Positions 54,003 to 64,000 of a stretch of 64,000 nucleotides of DNA are shown here, in pieces. The stretch's first letter is position 1; the number at the start of each line of letters is the position of its first letter. This stretch comes from Pusillimonas sp. DMV24BSW_D (GTDB lineage Bacteria; Pseudomonadota; Gammaproteobacteria; Burkholderiales; Burkholderiaceae_B), in contig NZ_CP049990.1 of the NCBI RefSeq assembly GCF_011388195.1, positions 1,922,001 through 1,986,000 on the forward strand. Direction: 5' to 3'. Below the pieces are notes generated by a model that was not told the DNA's origin, did not search any database, and was given only the letters and a program-made list of their open reading frames with translations. The translations under genes and the position numbers were made by a program.

Positions 54003-55652
54003 TTATGGGTTAACGGCAGAAGACTTGGAAGATTTAGATTGAATGAACCGGCGCGCTTGATGTAGATAGTGGCAAATACGCGCAATATGGTGGCCGGTGC
54101 GATCCAACCAGCGTACCGTGTCGGTGGTTTTCAATACCTCTGCCACGGCGGTGTGCTGATGGCTTGACCCTTGTAGTAGCATTTGGCGCATGTGTTTGGC
54201 CTGGGCCTGTAACGCATCGGCTTCGGCATTCATGTCGTCCATGATTGTATCGGGGTCGGGGCTGTTTGTATTGCGGTTTTCAGGCGCAGCTAATAAGAGC
54301 AAAGGGCCGGCCAGCTCCAGCAGGCGCTGATGGTGCGCAAGGGCGGTGGCATATTGCGGGTTGTTCAGGTCGAGCACCAGTTGATTCAGTTCCAGCAAGC
54401 GCTGGCGCAAGCGAATTAAATGGTCGGTGGCGTGTAACTGTGCAATACGTTGTTGCGCTAACAACGTATCGTCGCTTTCCAGCGGAATGCGGCTGATGAA
54501 AGCGTAGGCGTGGTCCAATGCCTCTTGCGTTTGTTGCGATAGTTTCCCTGGGACAGCATGCGGGGTTTCTTCCAACGCCTGGTGGTAACTGTTGAACAAA
54601 ATAGTGGCAATACGTTCCAAGGCGCGCTGAGAGGCCTCCAACGCGACCTCAGGAACCTGCAATAAGCTGTCGTCCAGGTTACCGGCGATATCGTCTGCAG
54701 GGGCGGGAACGAAACGTTCAACGAGCCGTGCGAATTGGTTTGCAAACGGCAGGAACAGGGCGGCGCCCAAGCTTATAAATAAGGTATGAAACAACACCAG
54801 GCTAATGGTGCCGGGTGACACTTCTATCTTTTGGCTTAAGAAGTGCGTGACGGCCAGAAAGCCCGGCAACAACAAAATGGCAATCATGCCGGTGGCCAGA
54901 TTAAACAAAATATTGGCGTAGGCCGTGCGCTTGGCGGCAATAGTCGCTCCAATCGCCACCAGCGCGCCGGTTACTGTGGTACCAATGGCAGCGCCCACCA
55001 CCAAGGCCGCGGCCTGGTCGAAATTAATGGTTTGTGTGTAAAGCGCAGTCAGTGTGGTGGCAATGGCGGCAGAGGACGATTGCAGAATAATGGTCATGAT
55101 CAGACCGATAAGCATAATCAGTGTATGGGCGCCCAAACCGCCCATGGGCAATGCGGCCAGGTCCACCATGGCGGAAAGATCCCGCATGCCGGCCTGTAAG
55201 GTGCTTAAGCCCAGAAAAATCATGCCGAAGCCGGCCATGGCCACACCCATATCGCGCCAACGTCCGTGTGCTAATAGTTTTAACAGGGCGCCCAGGCCAA
55301 TTAACGGCAGGGTGTAAAAACCGAAGTTAATCTTCAGGCCCAGCACCGCCACAATCCAGCCCGTTGCAGTGTTGCCCAAACTGGCGCCGATGACGAAACC
55401 TATAGCTTGCGCGAAGGTCACTAAGCCTGCACTGACGAAGCCAATTAGAGTGACCGTGGTGGCGCTTGACGACTGCACCAACGCCGTAGCCAAGGCGCCC
55501 GACGTAAACGCCTTCAGCGGCGTGCCGGTAAATCGGACAAGCCCACGGCGCAGCGCCGGGCCGGCAAAGGCGATCAGGCCTTCCGATAGCAGCATCATGC
55601 CGATCAAGAACAGGCCAATGCCGCCAATAAAGGGGAAAATAATGTCAGTCAT
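54003..55652 (-). CDS. Na+/phosphate cotransporter-like protein (NptA/YjbB family)
   Basis: 549 residues. Two inverted repeats carry the signature QSSSA: GALATALVQSSSATTVTLIG and IILQSSSAAIATTLTAL. The C-terminal half (about 330-549) is a PhoU-like helical domain. Family members export or import phosphate with sodium. The stop falls 26 bp before motA. Not evidently linked to a phosphate regulon here. Confidence 0.9.
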   Translation of the reverse strand: MTDIIFPFIGGIGLFLIGMMLLSEGLIAFAGPALRRGLVRFTGTPLKAFTSGALATALVQSSSATTVTLIGFVSAGLVTFAQAIGFVIGASLGNTATGWIVAVLGLKINFGFYTLPLIGLGALLKLLAHGRWRDMGVAMAGFGMIFLGLSTLQAGMRDLSAMVDLAALPMGGLGAHTLIMLIGLIMTIILQSSSAAIATTLTALYTQTINFDQAAALVVGAAIGTTVTGALVAIGATIAAKRTAYANILFNLATGMIAILLLPGFLAVTHFLSQKIEVSPGTISLVLFHTLFISLGAALFLPFANQFARLVERFVPAPADDIAGNLDDSLLQVPEVALEASQRALERIATILFNSYHQALEETPHAVPGKLSQQTQEALDHAYAFISRIPLESDDTLLAQQRIAQLHATDHLIRLRQRLLELNQLVLDLNNPQYATALAHHQRLLELAGPLLLLAAPENRNTNSPDPDTIMDDMNAEADALQAQAKHMRQMLLQGSSHQHTAVAEVLKTTDTVRWLDRTGHHIARICHYLHQARRFIQSKSSKSSAVNP

Positions 55653-55688
55653 ATTTCCGAAACCGAAAAAGGGCTGGCGTAATCTACC

Positions 55689-55934
55689 TTAAATTTCCGG
55701 GTCGGTGCGGCCTTGTTCGCCTTCTCTGTTCTGATTGCGCACCGATTCCAGCAACGCGTGCTGGTACCGACGCTGATCGGCGGTAGCTTTTTGCAAAATA
55801 GCATGCAGTTGTTCGTATTCCGCTTGCAGTTCGCCATTCATTCCTCTGGCTTCGAAATCGTCAATGGTTTTAACCGTGTCATTAATGACTTCCTGCAATT
55901 GGGCAATAAGCCGACGGTAATCATTATCTTGCAT
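55689..55934 (-). CDS. Small helical protein of unknown function
   Basis: 81 residues, charged and strongly helical (coiled-coil-like, LQEVINDTVKTIDDFEARG and LQAEYEQLHAILQKATADQR). No signal peptide. Position between the flagellin genes and motAB suggests a flagellum-related helper such as a chaperone of the FliT type, but size and sequence do not prove it. Start ATG 55934. Confidence 0.6.
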   Translation of the reverse strand: MQDNDYRRLIAQLQEVINDTVKTIDDFEARGMNGELQAEYEQLHAILQKATADQRRYQHALLESVRNQNREGEQGRTDPEI

Positions 55935-55974
55935 GAGCGCGCCTTTTGGGTAGGGCTACAAACCCCCAGTGTAA

Positions 55975-56002
55975 TAAAAAAAGCGGGGCTGAAGCCCCGC
56001 TT
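55975..56002 (-). terminator. Intrinsic terminator after the distal flagellin gene
   Basis: AAGCGGGGCT pairs with AGCCCCGCTT; on the minus strand it is followed by TTTTTTATTA. It begins 26 bp past the flagellin stop. Confidence 0.9.
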
Positions 56003-56028
56003 GAACGTTGGGAGACAACGTTGAAAGA

Positions 56029-57702
56029 TTAGCGCAGGAGCGAGAGTACGCCCTGAGGAATCTGGTTGGCCTGAGCCAGTACCGAGGTACCTGCTTGTTG
56101 CAGGATCTGGGCACGAGTCATGTTGGCCACCTCAACCGAGTAGTCGGCGTCTTGAATACGCGACTGAGCGGCTGACAGGTTGTTGGACGTGGTCTGCAAG
56201 TTGGTGATGGCCGATTCGAAACGGTTCTGGATGGCACCCAGGTCGGAACGAAGCGAGTCAACTTGAGCCAGCGCGGCGTCAAGCACGTCGAGCGGGTTGT
56301 CGGTACGGGCACCGGTTGTTGTGGAGTCCAGGGTGAACTCACCGTCTCCGTCAACGTAAACCTGAGCACCTGCATCGTCGGTGACAACACCACTTTCTTG
56401 TGCGAAGTAAGTGGTGGTTGTGATAGCGTTGGTAGTTAGAGCGCCGTTGGCATCAATGTATTGAGGAACAGCGCCCATGTCGTCTGTTACCGTACCGCCA
56501 ACTTGAACGCCATATTCAGTGCCACTCAAAGTGACCGAGTATGCAGTCGCACCGTTAGCCGCGTCAGCGAGATTCTTTAAGCCTTCACGGCTTATGGAGA
56601 CGTTGCTGACCATAAAATCAACGCCGTCACTTACGTAAGCGGCATCGCCAATTTCAATTTTGTCGCCGTTATCATTTGCCATGGCCGCAGCAAGGCCACT
56701 GGCAGTGGCTGCTGGATCTGTGCCGGCGTTGTTTTTGGTTAGATTACCGGTGGCATCAAGATAGAGTTGGGCGCCATCGTCTGCTGCAGTAATGTTGCCA
56801 TTGCTGTCGATAAGGATGTCTTGGCTGGAGCCGCCTATAGTGACAGTGGCTTCAGTGGTTTCGCCGGTTGCCGGTGTAATATAAGTTGCCACATCGGGAT
56901 CGAGTGCATGATCGACATTAAAACTAAAAGAGTCTGACGCCGAATCGTAAGTATACGTGCCGCCTGACGCACTGAGGCCCAACCCTGTATCTGTTCCTGT
57001 GTAGGTAACGGTATCGCCGTCTGCCAATGCGGCGAACAGGTTGTCGGAGGTGGCTGCGTCGTTGTTTGTGTCTTTCGTGTAGGTGACCGAACCATTGGCG
57101 TTGGTGGCACCTTGTGTGAAGCCGGCCAAAGTCAGGTCATCGGCGGTAGCAGCGTCGTTAGCCACAGCACCTTGGCCGTTCACGTTAAAGCCTTCCAGGC
57201 TCAACGATGCGACGTCGATTTTTTGCAGGTTAACTTCAATGACCTGTCCGTCGTTGGCACCCACTTGAATACGTAGCGTGTTGTCTTCAGCCAGTACGTT
57301 CACACCGTTAAATTCGGTTTCGCTGGAGATACGGTTGATTTCTTCCAGGCGCTGGCCGATTTCATTCTGGATGGAGGTCAAGTCGTCATCGCTGTTGGTG
57401 CCGTTTTCAGCTTGAACGGTCAGTACGCGGATGCGCTGGAGGTTGTCGTTGATTTGGTTCAACGCGCCTTCCGTGGTTTGCGCGGCCGAGATACCGTCGT
57501 TGGCATTACGGGCAGCTTGTGTCAAACCATTGATTTGTGCGCCCATGCGGTTGGCGATGGCCTGGCCGGCGGCGTCGTCTTTGGCGCTGTTAATACGCAG
57601 ACCGGACGACAGTCGCTCAATTGCAGTGCCTAGGGCAGACTGCGACTTCTGCAGGTTGTTCTGGGCAACCAGAGAAAGGTAGTTGGTGTTAATTACTGAC
57701 AT
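56029..57702 (-). CDS. fliC: Flagellin (second of tandem pair)
   Basis: 557 residues. Conserved D0/D1 N-terminus (MSVINTNYLSLVAQNNLQKS) and C-terminus (QQAGTSVLAQANQIPQG) flank a large variable D2/D3 insert (about 180-425) rich in Asp, Thr and Gly. The first 178 and last 130 residues are identical to those of the upstream copy; the centre is clearly different. ATG 57702 with GGGGG a few bases upstream. No good FliA promoter is seen directly before it, so it may rely on read-through or a weak promoter. Confidence 0.95.
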   Translation of the reverse strand: MSVINTNYLSLVAQNNLQKSQSALGTAIERLSSGLRINSAKDDAAGQAIANRMGAQINGLTQAARNANDGISAAQTTEGALNQINDNLQRIRVLTVQAENGTNSDDDLTSIQNEIGQRLEEINRISSETEFNGVNVLAEDNTLRIQVGANDGQVIEVNLQKIDVASLSLEGFNVNGQGAVANDAATADDLTLAGFTQGATNANGSVTYTKDTNNDAATSDNLFAALADGDTVTYTGTDTGLGLSASGGTYTYDSASDSFSFNVDHALDPDVATYITPATGETTEATVTIGGSSQDILIDSNGNITAADDGAQLYLDATGNLTKNNAGTDPAATASGLAAAMANDNGDKIEIGDAAYVSDGVDFMVSNVSISREGLKNLADAANGATAYSVTLSGTEYGVQVGGTVTDDMGAVPQYIDANGALTTNAITTTTYFAQESGVVTDDAGAQVYVDGDGEFTLDSTTTGARTDNPLDVLDAALAQVDSLRSDLGAIQNRFESAITNLQTTSNNLSAAQSRIQDADYSVEVANMTRAQILQQAGTSVLAQANQIPQGVLSLLR

Positions 57703-57884
57703 AACGGAACCCCCGGCTTGTTGGGTTTCTGCCAGGGCAGTCGTCCAACGGTTTGCCTAATTTTGGTGTTGTTTGTACTGCCGTTGTATCGCGCTGCCCG
57801 ACTTAACCTTTTGGAGGAGATTAAGTCGGGCTTTTTCTGACGAGTACTTTATTGCCAAGTACGCATCAGTTTGCCGGTTTCAGA
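57703..57884. other. Spacer between the two flagellin genes
   Basis: 182 bp with an 11-bp stem hairpin (GCCCGACTTAA at 57796-57806, TTAAGTCGGGC at 57821-57831). The T run after it is on the + strand, opposite to the flagellin genes. In the flagellin direction it is a 3' structure without a T run. TAAAGTAC occurs upstream on the minus strand but its partner -10 does not match the FliA consensus. Confidence 0.5.
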
Positions 57885-59558
57885 TTAACGCAGGAGCGAG
57901 AGTACGCCCTGGGGAATCTGGTTGGCCTGAGCCAGTACCGAGGTACCTGCTTGTTGCAGGATCTGGGCACGAGTCATGTTGGCCACCTCAACCGAGTAGT
58001 CGGCGTCTTGAATACGCGACTGAGCGGCTGACAGGTTGTTGGACGTGGTCTGCAAGTTGGTGATGGCCGATTCGAAACGGTTCTGGATGGCACCCAGATC
58101 GGAACGAAGCGAGTCAACTTGAGCCAGCGCGGCGTCGAGCACGTCGAGTGGGTTGTCGGTGCGGGCCCCGGTTGTTGTGGAATCCAGGGTGAACTCACCG
58201 TCTCCGTCAACGTAAACCTGAGCACCTGCGTCGTCAGTGACCACACCGCTTTCTTGTGCAAAGTAAGTGGTGGTTGTAGTCGTGTCGGTTGTCAAAGCAC
58301 CGTCAGCATCTGTGTACATTACAGCGTTGGTTGCGTCTTCAACAGCACCGCCGATTTCAACGTCGTATGTGTCTGCACCCAAGGTAACAGAGTATGCAGT
58401 CGCGCCGTTAGCAGCGTCAGCCAGGTTTTGCAAACCATCTTTGCTGATTGATGCGCCTGTTACGTCGATTGCTGCACCATCGCCTGTGTAAGTTGTGTTG
58501 CCTACAGTAATGGTGTCGCCGGCACCGCCGGCGCCAGCCAAGGCAGCTGCAACGTTGGTTGCAGTAGCGGCAGGGTCAGTTCCAGCGTTGTTCTTGGTCA
58601 GGTTGCCAGTGGCATCGAGATAAAGCACTGCACCATCGTCAGCGGCGGTGAAATTGCCATTGCTGTCGATTAGAACGTCTTGGCTGGAGCCACCAATGGT
58701 GACAGTAGCTTCTGTTGTGCCGCCTGTTGCAGGCGTAAGTGCGGTGGCTACGGCAGCAGCGCCGGCGTTTGCAGCATCAAACGAGAAGCTGTCAGTGTCG
58801 GCGTCGTAGGTGTAGTTTGCTGTTGCAGCTACGCCATAACCTGTATCTGTGCCTGTGTAAGTAACGGTATCGCCGTCTGCCAATGCGGCGAACAGGTTGT
58901 CGGAGGTGGCTGCGTCGTTGTTTGTGTCTTTCGTGTAGGTGACCGAACCATTGGCGTTGGTGGCACCTTGTGTGAAGCCGGCCAAAGTCAGGTCATCGGC
59001 GGTAGCGGCTTCGTTTGCGATTTCGCCTTGGCCGTTCACGTTAAAGCCTTCCAGGCTCAACGATGCGACGTCGATTTTTTGCAGGTTAACTTCAATGACC
59101 TGCCCGTCGTTGGCACCCACTTGAATACGCAGCGTGTTGTCTTCAGCCAGTACGTTCACACCGTTGAATTCGGTTTCGCTGGAGATACGGTTGATTTCTT
59201 CCAGGCGCTGGCCGATTTCATTCTGGATGGAGGTCAAGTCGTCATCGCTGTTGGTGCCGTTTTCAGCTTGAACGGTCAGTACGCGGATGCGCTGGAGGTT
59301 GTCGTTGATTTGGTTCAACGCGCCTTCCGTGGTTTGCGCGGCCGAGATACCGTCGTTGGCATTACGTGCAGCTTGCGTCAAGCCATTGATTTGTGCGCCC
59401 ATGCGGTTGGCGATGGCCTGGCCGGCGGCGTCGTCTTTGGCGCTGTTAATACGCAGACCGGACGACAGTCGCTCAATTGCAGTGCCTAAGGCAGACTGCG
59501 ATTTCTGCAGGTTGTTTTGGGCAACCAGAGAAAGGTAGTTGGTGTTAATTACTGACAT
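57885..59558 (-). CDS. fliC: Flagellin (first of tandem pair)
   Basis: 557 residues, same length as its neighbour. Starts MSVINTNYLS at ATG 59558, behind CAGGAGTTAC, with a FliA-type promoter upstream. Residues 1-178 and about the last 130 are identical to the other copy. The central domain (about 240-425) differs: this copy has TGYGVAATANYTYDADTD where the other has TGLGLSASGGTYTYDSAS. A start at 59639 would add 27 residues not seen in flagellins and is rejected. Confidence 0.95.
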   Translation of the reverse strand: MSVINTNYLSLVAQNNLQKSQSALGTAIERLSSGLRINSAKDDAAGQAIANRMGAQINGLTQAARNANDGISAAQTTEGALNQINDNLQRIRVLTVQAENGTNSDDDLTSIQNEIGQRLEEINRISSETEFNGVNVLAEDNTLRIQVGANDGQVIEVNLQKIDVASLSLEGFNVNGQGEIANEAATADDLTLAGFTQGATNANGSVTYTKDTNNDAATSDNLFAALADGDTVTYTGTDTGYGVAATANYTYDADTDSFSFDAANAGAAAVATALTPATGGTTEATVTIGGSSQDVLIDSNGNFTAADDGAVLYLDATGNLTKNNAGTDPAATATNVAAALAGAGGAGDTITVGNTTYTGDGAAIDVTGASISKDGLQNLADAANGATAYSVTLGADTYDVEIGGAVEDATNAVMYTDADGALTTDTTTTTTYFAQESGVVTDDAGAQVYVDGDGEFTLDSTTTGARTDNPLDVLDAALAQVDSLRSDLGAIQNRFESAITNLQTTSNNLSAAQSRIQDADYSVEVANMTRAQILQQAGTSVLAQANQIPQGVLSLLR

Positions 59559-59638
59559 GAGTAACTCCTGTAAGAAAAATTGGCGAAGGGTATTCGCCCG
59601 GTTGCCAGAAAGGTTAGTACGCTTCCTGTTCAGTGGCA

Positions 59639-59665
59639 TTAACGACGCGGCGAAAATAAACTTTA
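59639..59665 (-). promoter_or_regulatory. FliA (sigma-28) promoter of the first flagellin gene
   Basis: On the minus strand: TAAAGTTT, 11 bases, then GTCGTTAA. The -35 block matches the flagellar consensus exactly and the -10 block matches GCCGATAA at six of eight positions. It lies 81 bp from the start codon. Confidence 0.75.
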
Positions 59666-59783
59666 GGGAAGCTGAATGAAATTTTTTTCAGGTCATGTTT
59701 GTCCCGCAGTATCATCAGGGCGTAATGTGTGCTTGAGTCCGGCTTGCCTGGGGTCATGACACTTTGATTTCTTTGGAGTTTTC

Positions 59784-60656
59784 ATGAACGAATTCGTGTC
59801 GTTTCATGCCGATCCCCATGCTGTTTTCGGCCAGCTGGCGCCGGATGACCTGGCGCAGTTGCGCTATGCAAAGGCTTTGTTAGAGCATCCCGGCCTGGCC
59901 ACGCGCATTACCAGCGTCATTGGCATGCCGATTGAAAAAGGCCTGGCCCGCTTGCCGGCGTCATGGTCGAACAAGATTGGGGTGGTGACTGAAAAGGCGT
60001 TACGCAAGGCGTCGAACGCGGCGCTGTATACCTTAACGGATGTGCCGGGAAAAGCGGCATCGAATCGCTGGCATCAGGTGGGTGTGGCGGTGTCGGGCGG
60101 TGTAGGGGGCTTCTTTGGGTTGGCGGCGCTGGCGGTGGAGCTGCCTATTTCCACCACCATCATGTTGCGCTCGGTAGCCGATGTAGCGCGCAGCCATGGT
60201 GAGTCTCTTTCTTCTGAGGATACACGGCGTGCGTGCATAGAGGTGTTTGCCCTGGGCGGGAAAACACAAGATGACGACGCCGCCGAAAGCGGGTATTTCG
60301 CAGTGCGCACGGTGCTGGCGCAATCCATTACAGAAGCAGGGCGGTATGTGGCGGAAAAAGGCCTGGTAGAGCAAGGTGCACCAATTATGGTGCGGCTCAT
60401 TGCCAAGGTGGCCAAGCGCTTTGGCGTGCAGGTAACCGAAAAAATGGCGGCGCAGGCCATTCCCGCTATCGGTGCGGCCGGCGGGGCGGCCATTAATACC
60501 TTGTTCATGGACCATTTCCAGGAAATGGCTCAAGGCCACTTCATCGTGCGCAAGCTGGAGCGTCAGTATGGGGCGGAATTGGTACGTAAGGTTTATGAGG
60601 CATTACCGAATGAACCCAGGCAACGGACACGTGTAAAAGGCGCACCCAAACGCTAG
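59784..60656 (+). CDS. EcsC-family protein
   Basis: 290 residues. Pfam EcsC-like: AALYTLTDVPGKAASNRWHQ, GVGGFFGLAALAVELPISTTIMLRS and ALGGKTQDDDAAESGYFAVR. EcsC proteins were named for a Bacillus ABC transporter operon, but their function is unknown. It has hydrophobic segments near 110-145 and 220-240, suggesting membrane association. Divergent from the flagellin gene; convergent with the hydrolase, overlapping it by 4 bp. Confidence 0.82.
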   Translation: MNEFVSFHADPHAVFGQLAPDDLAQLRYAKALLEHPGLATRITSVIGMPIEKGLARLPASWSNKIGVVTEKALRKASNAALYTLTDVPGKAASNRWHQVGVAVSGGVGGFFGLAALAVELPISTTIMLRSVADVARSHGESLSSEDTRRACIEVFALGGKTQDDDAAESGYFAVRTVLAQSITEAGRYVAEKGLVEQGAPIMVRLIAKVAKRFGVQVTEKMAAQAIPAIGAAGGAAINTLFMDHFQEMAQGHFIVRKLERQYGAELVRKVYEALPNEPRQRTRVKGAPKR

Positions 60657-61855
60657 TCTTTAAACAGGGTATCCAGCCAATCGTAAGCGTGCTGGTGGTA
60701 AACCGACCTGGCCATGGCTTCGCAATGGTCGCCGGCACCTTCCTGTGCCGTAAAACGTTTAAAGGTTTTGGGTGCCTCAATGGCGTTGAACAGTACGTCG
60801 GCAGCCCCTGCAATAGGGTCGTTTTCAGCCTGGGTAATGAATGCCGGGCATTGAATTTGGTGTACGCAGTCCGACACGGTGAATTCGGCCAAGGCTTTGA
60901 CATATTCCGTGAATGAACTCACGCCATGTACCCAGAACCCGCGTTGCACCAGGGTCCATTTTAAGGCGGGGTTGTGTTCAATGGCCTGCATAATGGGGGC
61001 ATTGGCTTCTTCGGGCACGTTGGGCAGGGCGGCCACCAGGTCTTCGGCACCCATGCGTTTCAGCATGCCGGCGATGGCGGCGGTCATGTCCCATTGGCCG
61101 GGGTCGGCAATCAGGGCTTTAATACGGGGTTCACCGGCAGCGGCACGGGGCGCCAGGAAGCCGCCGAAGCTCCAGCCGGTCAGGGCCACTTTGCTTGCGT
61201 CGATATCGGGGCGAGTCAGAATGTGGTCCAGCACGGCGCCCACCACGTTCTCCCAATCGGGTCGTAACGTTAAGCCGTGTTCTATTAGGGGCGCGCCTTG
61301 GCCGGGGCCGTCGAAGGTCAGCACATGATAGCCGCGCCGCTGGGCGGAGACGGCGTGGGCATAATGCATGGTGTGCAGGGTGTCGTCGTACCCATTGGTG
61401 CAAATCAGTAATGGTCGTTTGCCGTGACCTCCGCTGTAGAAATAGCCGGGCAGGGTGGTGTTTTCAAACGGCATGGTTTGCACCTCAATGGGCGGGCTGA
61501 ACAATTGCGTGGCACAGTGAAAGGTGCGCGCTTCGTTCCGGTAGGCTTCAAGCACACGGGGGTCGGTGGGAGCGCCGAACAGTAGAGGGTAAGATGTTCT
61601 GTAGTAGGTAGCGGCACGTTGGTAAAGCTGTCGGGCGCTAATTAAATGGCCTTTATTCCGGCATTCTCCGGCTTGTTCATAAAGACGGTTGGCCAGCGCG
61701 CACCATTCACGGTACCAGATGTCGGTGTCACCGGCGGGAATGCGCGGCGCTAGCGACAGCACTTCGCCCAGTTCGCATCCACCTTCGGCAATATTCATTA
61801 AGGCGCGTTGGGCCCAAACTTCGAACTGAGGGTCGTTGAATCCAAGTTGCAGCAT
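60653..61855 (-). CDS. Alpha/beta hydrolase, FrsA/DUF1100-like
   Basis: 400 residues from ATG 61855. A helical cap-like N-terminus (about 1-110) precedes the hydrolase core: an oxyanion motif ICTNGYDDTLHTMH, nucleophile elbow ALTGWSFGGFLAP, acid near FITQAENDPIAGAAD, and catalytic His in GAGDHCEAM. The layout resembles 2,6-dihydropseudooxynicotine hydrolase and related carbon-carbon hydrolases. Substrate unknown. An ATG at 61927 would add 24 residues. Confidence 0.85.
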   Translation of the reverse strand: MLQLGFNDPQFEVWAQRALMNIAEGGCELGEVLSLAPRIPAGDTDIWYREWCALANRLYEQAGECRNKGHLISARQLYQRAATYYRTSYPLLFGAPTDPRVLEAYRNEARTFHCATQLFSPPIEVQTMPFENTTLPGYFYSGGHGKRPLLICTNGYDDTLHTMHYAHAVSAQRRGYHVLTFDGPGQGAPLIEHGLTLRPDWENVVGAVLDHILTRPDIDASKVALTGWSFGGFLAPRAAAGEPRIKALIADPGQWDMTAAIAGMLKRMGAEDLVAALPNVPEEANAPIMQAIEHNPALKWTLVQRGFWVHGVSSFTEYVKALAEFTVSDCVHQIQCPAFITQAENDPIAGAADVLFNAIEAPKTFKRFTAQEGAGDHCEAMARSVYHQHAYDWLDTLFKD

Positions 61856-62029
61856 GATGGGTTGAGTCCTTTCCGAAGATACTGAAATGTGTTTGGTGCT
61901 ACGCAGAGCCATGAAATTATTAAACATTACGCTAAATGTCTACCGTAACCTTACCTATTCGCATTAGGTTAGATTCTGTTACTATTTTGAAATATTATTA
62001 ATATCCAGATTCGAGGCAAACAGCAGGTT

Positions 62030-64000
<1,971 letters not shown>

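Noticed and set aside
57796-57836. Hairpin as terminator for the first flagellin gene
   Set aside because: The T run is on the opposite strand to the flagellin genes. It is listed only as a structure in the spacer.
58680-59489. 269-codon + strand open frame opposite the first flagellin gene
   Set aside because: Complement of a strongly biased coding sequence. It gives Cys/Val-rich nonsense and a related antisense frame occurs in the other flagellin copy.

Overview
The window looks like chromosomal DNA of a betaproteobacterium of the order Burkholderiales, most likely Alcaligenaceae. This is inferred from gene content and order (rnr-rlmB, Pha/Mrp antiporter with a fused A/B subunit, kup, a SoxC-type sulfite dehydrogenase, flagellins, E. 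coli-type argG) and from moderate GC content; no rRNA is present to confirm it.

Layout. 1-3.4 kb: a ferric-reductase-like flavocytochrome and the stump of a PepSY gene, next to a complete IS21-family element. 3.4-6.3 kb: two divergent PepSY proteins and an OmpR/PhoQ-like two-component system. 6.3-11.7 kb: a selenoneine biosynthesis locus, made of senC (selenophosphate synthetase fused to a flavoprotein), senB (selenosugar synthase), senA (selenoneine synthase) and egtD (hercynine synthase). 11.8-16 kb: a Fur-box-preceded TonB receptor, a PiuC-type hydroxylase and an FMN 2-hydroxyacid oxidase. 16-16.4 kb: a guanidinium exporter under a guanidine-II riboswitch. 16.4-20.4 kb: a GNAT protein, a truncated hybrid kinase, an IS3-family (IS150-like) element, and the last part of a Mg2+ P-type ATPase. 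The flanks of both IS elements do not match each other, so the roughly 15-kb block between them has rearranged borders.

20.4-34.4 kb is mostly housekeeping: tRNA-Leu(CAG), rnr, rlmB, a PLP sulfhydrylase/lyase, HU, tRNA-Val(UAC), a LivK-like binding protein and a MarR regulator. It also holds a tonB-exbB-exbD-response regulator-kinase operon behind a Fur box, and kup. 34.5-40.5 kb is the six-gene Pha/Mrp cation/proton antiporter operon. 40.6-44.8 kb has a peptidoglycan pair (M15-like peptidase and L,D-transpeptidase) and a sulfite dehydrogenase/cytochrome c pair.

45.8-52.4 kb is a catabolic cluster: a divergent LysR regulator, then SDR, Rieske oxygenase, alpha/beta hydrolase, NCS2 nucleobase-type permease and amidohydrolase. 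Its substrate is unknown, but the permease and deaminase-type hydrolase suggest an N-heterocycle. 52.3-59.6 kb has MotAB-type stator genes, a Na/Pi cotransporter-like protein and two tandem flagellin genes sharing near-identical ends. 59.8-64 kb has an EcsC protein, an alpha/beta hydrolase, a MobA/MocA-like nucleotidyltransferase and argG running off the window.

The most notable system is the selenium locus: SenC would make selenophosphate, SenB a selenosugar, EgtD hercynine, and SenA would join the last two into selenoneine. senA and senB start on opposite strands at the same CATG palindrome.
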